From a bacterium (GTDB lineage: Bacteria; UBP15; UBA6099), in the NCBI GenBank assembly GCA_029564595.1, contig JAKQPS010000007.1, positions 1-17,873 of the forward strand: a stretch of 17,873 bases of DNA, written 5' to 3'. The position numbers were made by a program, and so were the translations under genes. The notes under the pieces were generated by a model, which saw only the letters and a list, made by a program, of their open reading frames with translations, searched no databases and was not told the DNA's origin. How positions within the stretch are numbered: the first letter of the stretch is position 1; the number at the start of each line of letters is the position of its first letter. Below are positions 1 through 7,814 of this stretch, in pieces.

Positions 1-183
1 AACCCGGATTCGTCGATAGAGCCGACGAACCGGGGCGATTTTCATAGCGGCGAACTGCTTTGTTGCCGACGCATTTTTTTGTTCATGAACCATAAGTTCT
101 ATTCACTGCAAAAATGCGTCTTGCGCCTCGCATTTCATCCGCTCTGAACAATCGCTCCCGAATCCTAGTGACGGATTCGGGTT
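1..183 (-). repeat. Intergenic repeat element with three hairpins (copy A)
   Basis: Both ends carry a related sequence in inverted orientation: AACCCGGATTCGTC at 1-14, and AACCCGAATCCGTC read on the minus strand from 183 to 170 (12 of 14 identical). Each end folds. At 3-34 there is a 12-bp stem with one bulged A at 8 and a 7-nt loop. At 157-181 a perfect 9-bp stem CCCGAATCC/GGATTCGGG encloses a 7-nt loop. Between them, 68-78 and 110-120 form a perfect 11-bp stem GACGCATTTTT/AAAAATGCGTC. Read on the minus strand from 140, the core begins GGATGAAATGCGAGGCGC and matches 14195-14239 in 41 of 45 positions. No ORF is evident. It looks like a non-autonomous mobile or REP-like element, or a transcribed structured RNA; the family is not identified. 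Position 1 is the window edge, so the outer boundary is not certain. Confidence 0.6.
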
Positions 184-249
184 CAATTTGAATATTTCCA
201 TCGGGGCGCAAAAGCGCAAGAAAGGGTATCTAGCAAGACGAGTTCTTCA

Positions 250-264
250 AGAGCATCGCGCTCT
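250..264 (-). terminator. Weak hairpin after the FGGY kinase gene
   Basis: Just downstream of the leftward kinase stop codon there is a 5-bp stem AGAGC/GCTCT with a 5-nt loop. No T-run follows on the minus strand, so a role as an intrinsic terminator is doubtful. The rest of 184-274 shows only a short GCGC-AAAA-GCGC hairpin near 207-218. Confidence 0.2.
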
Positions 265-274
265 AGTTTAATCC

Positions 275-1855
275 TCATCCGCCTTCTTCGGGGTATCCGG
301 TTATCTGCTGCATTTCTTTGAAAATTGGGAGCAGTTGTTTGTAGATTTTAGTGTAAACCCGGTCGTATAGGGCGGAGTAGAGGGCGACGTTTTTCGGAAC
401 TGGCTCAAAAGTGTCGCCGGGGCGGGTCATGGCGGCGACGGCGTCGTCGAAGCCGTTGAAGAAGCCGAGGCCGACGGCGGCGTCGATTGCGGCGCCGAGG
501 GCGGAAGTCTCGTGGGTGCGGGGTCTCTGCGCGGGCATTCCGAAGACATCCGCGCATATCTGCATGGCCGAAGAGCTTTGAGAGCCGCCGCCGGACACGC
601 GCAGCCCCGTTATGGGGATTTTGTTCTTTTTCTCGGTCAGTTGAGCGCCTTCTTTAAGCGCGAACACCAGACCTTCGAGTATGGCGCGGTAAAGGTGCGC
701 GCGTTTATGGAAATCGCAGAAACCGATGACGGAGCCGCGCGCGCATCGCGCTTTGTCGGGGGTGGGAGTCCAGTAGGGTTGGAGAGTGAGGCCCATAGCG
801 CCCGGCGGGATGTCTTTCACCAGCGCGTCCAGCAGTTGCTCCGGAGCGACGCCTTTTTCGCTCGCTTCGAGGCGTTCCTGAAGGCCAAACTCCTCTTTGA
901 ACCATGTTATCATCCATGCGCCGCGCTGCACCGCCACCTCGGTGTAATATTTACCGGGTATAGCGGACGGATACGGCGGCCATAACGGCTTCAACTCCAC
1001 ATATTTATCGTTCATTGTATTTATTGTTGATATGGTGCCGAAGCTGACGCAGGCGTTTTCCGGAGAGACGCACCCGGCTCCGAGGATTTCGCACGCTTTA
1101 TCGTTTGCCGCGGCGATGACCGGAAGCCCGGCGGGGATTCCGGTTTCTTCTGAAGCTTTGCGGGTTACATGGCCCAGAAGTCCTGTGGGTTTCACGAGGT
1201 CCGGGAGTTTTTCCCGCTCGATGGGAAAAAGAAGCGATTTCGGGTCGAACTTTCCTGCCCAGTCTCCTTTTTTGACGCTGAACGGCGTGTAACCGACGAT
1301 GCTGCCGCTTGAGTCGGAGAACTCGCCAGTCAACTTGAGGTTGAACCATCCGGACAGGTAGATATGTTTATGGACGCGCTCCCATATTTCCGGTTGATTC
1401 TGTCGAATCCATTTTGATTCGCAGTCTTTTATAGCCCCGTCGATAAGAGTGTGGAGGCCGAGGATTTTGAGAGGGAGGCGGAGCGCGGGGGGGAGAGCGG
1501 CGCGGGAGTCCGCTTTGCGTTCGTCGAGCCAGACGATGGCCGGGCGCAGAGGCGCGCCGTTCTTGTCGACGTCTATAACCGTGTTCCGCTGAGTCGTCAC
1601 CGCCACGCCCCGGATGGAGTCTTTGCTCTCGGAGGTTTTAGCGAACAACTCGGCGCACGCGGCTCGCAGGATGTCCCAGAAGTATTCCGGGTCTTGTTCG
1701 GCCCATCCGGGCTGGGGCGAGTCGCTCATTCGCATCGGAGTTTTTGCTATGCCCCTTATTTCTCCTTCGAGGTCGATGAGGGCCGCGCGGATGGACTGTG
1801 TTCCGGCGTCTATCGACAGTATCAGGTCGGAGTTGCTTTTCTCGCGTGTTCCCAT
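275..1855 (-). CDS. FGGY-family carbohydrate kinase
   Basis: Cytoplasmic ATP-dependent sugar or polyol kinase of the FGGY family (hexokinase/actin fold). At 526 residues it is within the usual range of about 490-530. The N-terminal phosphate loop SIDAGTQ lies at residues 14-20. The PGWAEQDP stretch at 49-56 is typical of xylulokinase-like members. The catalytic-base region is AANDKACEILGAG, with Asp252 the likely base. The ATP-binding SGGGSQ motif is at 421-426, followed by ICADVFGMP. The ATG at 1855 is preceded by a purine-rich AAAGGGA. It is the last gene of the leftward series, 24 nt after the exported protein. FGGY substrates (xylulose, ribulose, glycerol, fuculose, others) cannot be told apart by eye, so the substrate is open. 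The motifs look intact. Confidence 0.92.
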   Translation of the reverse strand: MGTREKSNSDLILSIDAGTQSIRAALIDLEGEIRGIAKTPMRMSDSPQPGWAEQDPEYFWDILRAACAELFAKTSESKDSIRGVAVTTQRNTVIDVDKNGAPLRPAIVWLDERKADSRAALPPALRLPLKILGLHTLIDGAIKDCESKWIRQNQPEIWERVHKHIYLSGWFNLKLTGEFSDSSGSIVGYTPFSVKKGDWAGKFDPKSLLFPIEREKLPDLVKPTGLLGHVTRKASEETGIPAGLPVIAAANDKACEILGAGCVSPENACVSFGTISTINTMNDKYVELKPLWPPYPSAIPGKYYTEVAVQRGAWMITWFKEEFGLQERLEASEKGVAPEQLLDALVKDIPPGAMGLTLQPYWTPTPDKARCARGSVIGFCDFHKRAHLYRAILEGLVFALKEGAQLTEKKNKIPITGLRVSGGGSQSSSAMQICADVFGMPAQRPRTHETSALGAAIDAAVGLGFFNGFDDAVAAMTRPGDTFEPVPKNVALYSALYDRVYTKIYKQLLPIFKEMQQITGYPEEGG

Positions 1856-1879
1856 GATGTCCCTTTGCTCCCGGACGGG

Positions 1880-3013
1880 TTATTTTGCTACGGTGTAAGA
1901 CGAGGCGGATAGCCGCGCGCGGGTCAGTCCGGTGATGTCCACGAAACTAAAGTGATCCAACTGTTTGTTTCTCAATACGCCGGTGTGGGCGAATACGATG
2001 AATTCGTTCAACGGCTGTTTGCCCGGCCACAGGTTTCTTTTAACTTTAAATAGAGCGTGGGAGTCTCTGATTTCGCAGACCGCCGAAGAAGAGTCCTCAG
2101 TCGGGACGCCATCCCGGTTGATAATGACTGAGCATGGGGGCGCTATACCCGATACGGAGTAGCCGAGAGGCAATAAACGGATGAGCGCGCCGTCGAGCGG
2201 CAGTCCCTGCTCGGGGTCGGGCGCGGCGGACGCCGGGTTCATCACTGTCACGGCGTACTGATTAAGCGCGATGGGCGCGAGGCTTCCGGGCGAGATTTCG
2301 CCTTGCACCGTGATGTCGAAATAAAGCCATTGGGCGTCGTAGCCCATGCGGAAGTCGAGGATGTCGAAGTCCTCGCCTGCTCTTGAAGGCGGGTCGTCCA
2401 CCGGCGTCTCTTCTTCGCCGAGAGCGAACATGCAACCTCTAGGACGTCTGTCGGCGAGACATTCGGCGAAAGGCCTTTTGGCGAATTCGTCGCAGCCCTG
2501 TTTGAAATAGGCGGCGGAGGGCGGCCATGATGTCTGAGCGCACGCAAGGTCAGCCAGAGTTCCGCCCTTTTCATTCCGCGCCCGGAGCGCCGTTAAGACT
2601 TTTGCGCCGGCGGACCTGCCGGGCAGGGACGCTATCATCCGCCCCCTCTCCGGCGCGGCGGCCAACTCGGACACTCCCCATGTCTTGCCGCCGTCCGCGC
2701 TATGGAACACGTTCGCGGAATCCATCTTGAGCGGGACGGCGGACACGTGAGCGAATGTCGCGCCGAGGATGGCGGGTTTCTTGGGAGCGGGCGGAGACGG
2801 GTTGAACTCAAGCGCTGTGGCGGAGGGCAGGGGGATGTCTTTTAAAAACAATATGTGTCTGTGTTTCAACTGGGAGGGGATAAGAATGACCGCGTCGGAG
2901 TCGGAATCTACGGAGGCCGGTTTGGTCTGCGCGGCCGGCGGGACGCTCAACAGGACGGCCAGAGCGAAAACGGCCAACGCGGCGGCTGCTTTTCCGTTTT
3001 TAATTTCAGACAT
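1880..3013 (-). CDS. Exported protein with Asp-box and CBM9-like C-terminal region
   Basis: A 377-residue protein not recognised as a named family. Residues 1-29 form a Sec signal peptide: Lys5 and Lys8, a hydrophobic Ala/Leu/Val core, then PPAAQ. Residues 105-112 read SADGGKTW, matching the Asp-box (BNR) consensus S-x-D-x-G-x-T-W of sialidase/Vps10-type propellers. Only one copy is evident, so a full propeller is unlikely. Residues 217-240 (DILDFRMGYDAQWLYFDITV) resemble the core of CBM9-like/DOMON-type carbohydrate-binding domains, in which an acidic patch precedes a strand ending in a WLY or YLY motif. Several cysteines (near 158, 174, 185, 194 and two later) could form disulfides outside the cytoplasm. 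It lies 45 nt after the phosphatase and 24 nt before the sugar kinase, which suggests glycan or sugar-phosphate handling, but no enzymatic residues were identified. Confidence 0.8.
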   Translation of the reverse strand: MSEIKNGKAAAALAVFALAVLLSVPPAAQTKPASVDSDSDAVILIPSQLKHRHILFLKDIPLPSATALEFNPSPPAPKKPAILGATFAHVSAVPLKMDSANVFHSADGGKTWGVSELAAAPERGRMIASLPGRSAGAKVLTALRARNEKGGTLADLACAQTSWPPSAAYFKQGCDEFAKRPFAECLADRRPRGCMFALGEEETPVDDPPSRAGEDFDILDFRMGYDAQWLYFDITVQGEISPGSLAPIALNQYAVTVMNPASAAPDPEQGLPLDGALIRLLPLGYSVSGIAPPCSVIINRDGVPTEDSSSAVCEIRDSHALFKVKRNLWPGKQPLNEFIVFAHTGVLRNKQLDHFSFVDITGLTRARLSASSYTVAK

Positions 3014-3058
3014 GCGAGTCTTATCCTTTCTTATCCGGCGGCTGCGCTATCCCCGGTC

Positions 3059-4492
3059 TCACAACAAAGATTTTCCGTCCACGCCGGGCGTTTCAAATCC
3101 CATGATTTTTCCGATGGTCGGAACGATGTCCACAATGCTCGCGCCGCAGACAGTGGAGTTCGGAATGCCGGGGCCTGAGACCGCGAACGGGACCGCGGAG
3201 TCCAATATATGAAGCCCGCCGTGCTCGCCCGCTTTCGGTTTGTCCCCGAAGTAATAACCTTTTCGGCAATCGAGAAGAACCATCATGTCGCCGCAGCGGG
3301 AGCAGTTCACGCCTTTTAGTCGGCGGACTGCGTCGGGATACTCAGATTCCTTGCCGGAGAAGAAATTTTCGAGGGAGATTAGGGAGCCGCCGGAGAACAC
3401 TTCGTAGTCCGCGCCGAATCCCCGTCTGACGAGAACGATGTCGACAAACGGCATCTGTCCGTTTTTCAATTTCTCGAAAGCGGCGGCGGCGGGGAGCGTG
3501 TCGCGCTCGAAGTCCGGCTCGTCCGCCCAGCGCCCGGTCTGCCTATTCTTTAGATGGACCTGCGCCGTGAACGCCTCCGTGCATATCACTGCGGTGTCGG
3601 CGTCGCGCACCGATTTCTTGTCGAACAGCGCGAACCCGCCGCCGGGAACGCCGTTCATTACTTCCGCCAGCATTTCGTTGGTCACGATGTGGGTCTTCTC
3701 GCGCACGGTCTTGGCTTGGCAGTGGTCGGCGGCCAGCAGAAAATGGAATTCTTCGAGCGGCCGGATTTTTTCAAGCTCGGCGATGAACAGCCCGAAAAGC
3801 GGGTCCACGATGGAGCGGTAGTAGTCGTTCTGAGTGTCCGGGCCATTTTCATGGCTGCTGTTGTCGTGGCCGGATATGTAGAACACCGTCAGGTCTGGCA
3901 GCGGGTTCTTCCGCATGTCCCGGAAGAGGTGTTTGAAAGTCGCCTTGTCCCAATGTTTGTTATGGACAAGTTCTTCGTGGCAGAGCGCGAAAAGAATCAT
4001 CTCCGGCCGGGTCGGCTTTATCCATTTGCCAACTCCCCGGCTTATCTGGTTGAACACCTGCCATGAATCCAGCCCGGCGGCGGCGGCGAACTGATAGACC
4101 GTTTTGACATCTGCGGCCATGTCGTTGTTCGCGTATTGAAGTTGCGGCCTCTGGGGCAGAATGATGGTGGGCCATCCGACGAGACCGAAACCGTAGACCC
4201 CGGCGGCGGTGGCCGCCGTGGTGTATCTCCGGTACATCGGCGGATCACAATGGCGGTCGAACCAGCTATTTCCGATTATCCCGTGTCTGCCGGGGAACAC
4301 GCCCGTAAACATCGAGGGCTGGCAGGAGAGAGTGACAGCGGGGAAGACAGCGGACGCTGTTTCCGCCCGCAACCCGGTCCCGGCTATCCGGGACGTGTTG
4401 GTCGTCTTGTCGTCGAGAAACCCGTACAACACATCGGGATGTATCCCGTCGATGTCTATCATTATTAGTTGCTTTCGAGAATTGTCAGCCAT
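3059..4492 (-). CDS. Alkaline-phosphatase-superfamily phosphodiesterase/phosphatase (NPP type)
   Basis: A 477-residue metal-dependent phosphoryl hydrolase of the type I phosphodiesterase/nucleotide pyrophosphatase family. All seven expected two-metal-site residues can be proposed: Asp15 in MIDIDG, nucleophile Thr54 in FPAVTLSC, Asp210 and His214 in GHDNSSH, Asp256-His257 in AADHCQ, and His424 in GEHGGLH. FPGRHGIIGN at 66-75 corresponds to the conserved post-nucleophile segment. There is no signal peptide, so it is predicted to be cytoplasmic, although many relatives are secreted. The ATG at 4492 is preceded by GGGGGAA at good spacing. It lies 38 nt downstream of the rhodanese-like gene and 45 nt before the exported protein. 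The substrate is unknown; phosphodiester, phosphonate-ester or phosphosugar substrates are all possible. Confidence 0.88.
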   Translation of the reverse strand: MADNSRKQLIMIDIDGIHPDVLYGFLDDKTTNTSRIAGTGLRAETASAVFPAVTLSCQPSMFTGVFPGRHGIIGNSWFDRHCDPPMYRRYTTAATAAGVYGFGLVGWPTIILPQRPQLQYANNDMAADVKTVYQFAAAAGLDSWQVFNQISRGVGKWIKPTRPEMILFALCHEELVHNKHWDKATFKHLFRDMRKNPLPDLTVFYISGHDNSSHENGPDTQNDYYRSIVDPLFGLFIAELEKIRPLEEFHFLLAADHCQAKTVREKTHIVTNEMLAEVMNGVPGGGFALFDKKSVRDADTAVICTEAFTAQVHLKNRQTGRWADEPDFERDTLPAAAAFEKLKNGQMPFVDIVLVRRGFGADYEVFSGGSLISLENFFSGKESEYPDAVRRLKGVNCSRCGDMMVLLDCRKGYYFGDKPKAGEHGGLHILDSAVPFAVSGPGIPNSTVCGASIVDIVPTIGKIMGFETPGVDGKSLL

Positions 4493-4530
4493 TATTCCCC
4501 CGTTCGGCGTTGTGCGGCGCGCGCCGCCTC

Positions 4531-5100
4531 TTAGAACCTTCTTTTCATGGATGAATCAGGCATCGAACGCCTGACGGAATCCTCGGCGTTCTCTCCTGCG
4601 TTGGCAGGATGCAGGTCCCAGTATGCGACGGCTCCGCCTTTAAGATTGAACACGTAGTTGAAGCCCGCTTTCCTCATTCTGGCCGCCGGTTCAACGCTCT
4701 CGTCTCCCTTTTCAGACACCACGATGTAATCCGTGTTCGGGTCCATGTCGGAAAGAGCCTCGTCAAGCTCGTCGTCGGGAATGTTTATCGAGTCCGGGAT
4801 GAGTGGCGCGCCGCTCCAGATATCATCCGGGTCCCTGATGTCTATTATCACCGCGCCTCTGGAGACCATGCCTTCCACTTCGTCGGCGCGCACCGAATAC
4901 ACCGCGCGGCCGACGACCTCTTTAGGCTTCCTGTCGTCCGCGTCTTTGTCGTAATCGCCGGAATTGCGCTCGGACTCCGAATTTGCGGAAGCTGGAACCT
5001 GTGTTTTCGCGCCTCCGCTGCAACCCGGCGCGAATGCCCCGGCGGTCAGAAGCAATGCCAGCGCCAAAGCCGGCAATGCTATGCGCTTTTTTGCGTTCAT
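4531..5100 (-). CDS. Lipoprotein-like rhodanese-fold protein lacking the catalytic cysteine
   Basis: The start is placed at the ATG at 5100 (189 residues). A strong GGAGG at 5107-5111 sits 6 nt upstream, the signal peptide begins there, and the predicted transcription start lies only about 17 nt upstream. An ATG at 5211 would add 37 unlikely residues. Residues 1-26 are a signal peptide ending APGC, so Cys27 is a possible lipidation site, though Ala-Pro-Gly is not an ideal lipobox. Residues 68-163 form a rhodanese domain: VIIDIRDPDDIWSGAPLIPDSINIP, then IVVSEKGDES, then FNLKGGAVAYW. In active rhodaneses the loop carries a cysteine (IVVYCxxGxRS-like). Here Ser-Glu occupy that place, and Cys27 is the only cysteine in the protein. 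Sulfurtransferase activity is therefore not expected; a binding or regulatory role outside the cytoplasm is more likely. First gene of the leftward series. Confidence 0.88.
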   Translation of the reverse strand: MNAKKRIALPALALALLLTAGAFAPGCSGGAKTQVPASANSESERNSGDYDKDADDRKPKEVVGRAVYSVRADEVEGMVSRGAVIIDIRDPDDIWSGAPLIPDSINIPDDELDEALSDMDPNTDYIVVSEKGDESVEPAARMRKAGFNYVFNLKGGAVAYWDLHPANAGENAEDSVRRSMPDSSMKRRF

Positions 5101-5123
5101 CGGCCACCTCCGGTTATTGACAC

Positions 5124-5152
5124 ATTGTAACCGCGCGGGGCCAAACAAGCAA
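5124..5152 (-). promoter_or_regulatory. Predicted sigma70-type promoter for the leftward operon
   Basis: On the minus strand, TTGCTT (5152-5147) and TACAAT (5129-5124) are separated by exactly 17 nt. The -10 matches TATAAT at 5 of 6 positions and the -35 matches TTGACA at 3 of 6. The expected start near 5117 gives a short leader with GGAGG before the ATG at 5100. The -10 lies in an inverted repeat CGGTTA/TAACCG (5111-5116 and 5128-5133), which could be an operator. Confidence 0.5.
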
Positions 5153-5265
5153 AGGGGCGGAGCCGGGAACCGCGCGAAAATCGACGATGAAGGCAATCTC
5201 GCGCCGCACAAGCGCGCCGAGGGCAGCCGAGGAATCTTTTCAAGAAAACAAATCAGACATAATCA

Positions 5266-5312
5266 GCGCTGTCGTAGCGCATGGTTTTTCATGCGGGCGC
5301 AACAAATGTTGC
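5266..5312. repeat. Three short consecutive inverted repeats in the divergent intergenic region
   Basis: Within the gene-free stretch 5212-5513 are GCGCT/AGCGC (5266-5280, 5-nt loop), GCATG/CATGC (5279-5294, 6-nt loop) and GCAACA/TGTTGC (5299-5312, 2-nt centre). The first two share two bases and so cannot fold fully together. No T-run follows, so an ordinary terminator is not indicated. The remainder of 5313-5475 is unremarkable and AT-rich near its middle. Confidence 0.3.
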
Positions 5313-5475
5313 AGGCGGAGCGATGGGCGCGCAAACGCTCAACAAAACATAAAGATTGTTTTTCTTTAAATATCGGTTAAATCAAGGCGCTTTTTAGGAT
5401 ACTAGCCGCGCCCGGCGGAAGCGTCGATTTATGGCCTGAAATCGGTTTTGGCAAAAACAGTTGCAAATTGTCGGA

Positions 5476-5484
5476 TGCTATATT
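5476..5484 (+). promoter_or_regulatory. Predicted extended -10 promoter for the rightward operon
   Basis: TGCTATATT fits the extended -10 form TGnTATAAT with one mismatch. No good -35 is found at 16-18 nt, which is compatible with an extended -10 promoter. The implied start near 5491 leaves a leader of about 23 nt containing AGAGAGG at 5504-5510, just before the ATG at 5514. An overlapping AT-rich run (TAAAAT at 5489) is an alternative -10. Confidence 0.4.
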
Positions 5485-5513
5485 AGATTAAAATACTATA
5501 GATAGAGAGGCTC

Positions 5514-6431
5514 ATGGATTTATCGATAGTAGGAACAATGGCTCTGGACACAGTGGAGACGCCCTTCGGGAATGTGAAGGACGCATTGGGCGGCTCCGGA
5601 TCGTACGCGGGATGCGCGGCGAGTTTTTTCGCCCGTCCGGGGCTTGTGGGCGTGGTGGGGGAGGACTTCCCCGAAGAGCATCTGGCGTCTCTGAGGTCTC
5701 GCGGAATAGACACTTCCGGAGTCGAGCGCGCGCCCGGCGGCACTTTCAGGTGGGGCGGACGCTATGAGACGGATGTCAATGTGAGAACCACTCTCTTCAC
5801 CGAACTGAACGCTCTGGAGAGGTTTGACCCCAAGCTGCCGGATGATTATAAAAAAACAAAATATCTTTTTCTGGCGAATATCGAACCGGGACTTCAGAAC
5901 AAAGTTCTGGACCAGTGCGGTTCGCTGGAATTCACAATACTGGACACGATGAATTTCTGGATAGAAGGATACAGGGCGGAGCTGGACAGGGCGCTGAAGC
6001 GGGTGGACGCGGTGATGCTCAACGACGAAGAGGCGAGGATGCTCACCGGGCGCGGAAACCTGAGGGCGGCGGCTGCCGCCGCTCTGGAGATGGGGCCCCG
6101 GATTGTAGTGGTGAAAAAAGGCGAGCACGGCGCGATGATGTTCACAAAAAGCAGCCACTTCGCTCTTCCGGGATACCCGCTGGAGACATTGAAGGACCCG
6201 ACGGGAGCCGGGGACTCGTTCGCGGGCGGCTTCATAGGATACGTGGCCTCGCGCGGCTCGGCGGACGAAGAGACGCTCCGGCAGGCGATGGTCGCCGGGA
6301 CAGCCACCGCCTCATACTGTTGCGAGGATTTCAGCATTGACAGATTCAGGACGTTGAACATATCGGATGTCGCCGCGAGAGCGGCGTCGGTGGGCGAAGC
6401 CGTAAGGTTTTCCCCGCTCGAATGGAAATGA
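5514..6431 (+). CDS. PfkB-family kinase, possible adenosine kinase
   Basis: A 305-residue cytoplasmic kinase of the ribokinase/PfkB family, of usual length. The N-terminal glycine-rich substrate-site segment GGSGSYAG lies at residues 26-33. The second PfkB signature DPTGAGDSFAGGF is at 228-240; Asp234 is the expected catalytic base, with the anion hole formed by GAGD. VMLNDEEARMLTG at 167-179 is the usual NxxE-type element. It begins 22 nt after an AT-rich extended -10 and ends 59 nt before the SAH hydrolase gene. SAH hydrolysis releases adenosine, so the pairing suggests adenosine as substrate; this is inference from context. Ribose, fructose or another nucleoside remain possible. Confidence 0.9.
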   Translation: MDLSIVGTMALDTVETPFGNVKDALGGSGSYAGCAASFFARPGLVGVVGEDFPEEHLASLRSRGIDTSGVERAPGGTFRWGGRYETDVNVRTTLFTELNALERFDPKLPDDYKKTKYLFLANIEPGLQNKVLDQCGSLEFTILDTMNFWIEGYRAELDRALKRVDAVMLNDEEARMLTGRGNLRAAAAAALEMGPRIVVVKKGEHGAMMFTKSSHFALPGYPLETLKDPTGAGDSFAGGFIGYVASRGSADEETLRQAMVAGTATASYCCEDFSIDRFRTLNISDVAARAASVGEAVRFSPLEWK

Positions 6432-6436
6432 AATAA

Positions 6437-7771
<1,335 letters not shown>

Positions 7772-7814
7772 GACATCCGCATAAGACAGCCCGAGAGGCG
7801 GCGGGAGGAATGTT

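Noticed and set aside
512-985. Plus-strand ORF of 157 codons opposite the FGGY kinase gene
   Set aside because: It is antisense to a gene with complete kinase motifs, lacks a good SD, and its product is low-complexity Arg/Ala-rich.
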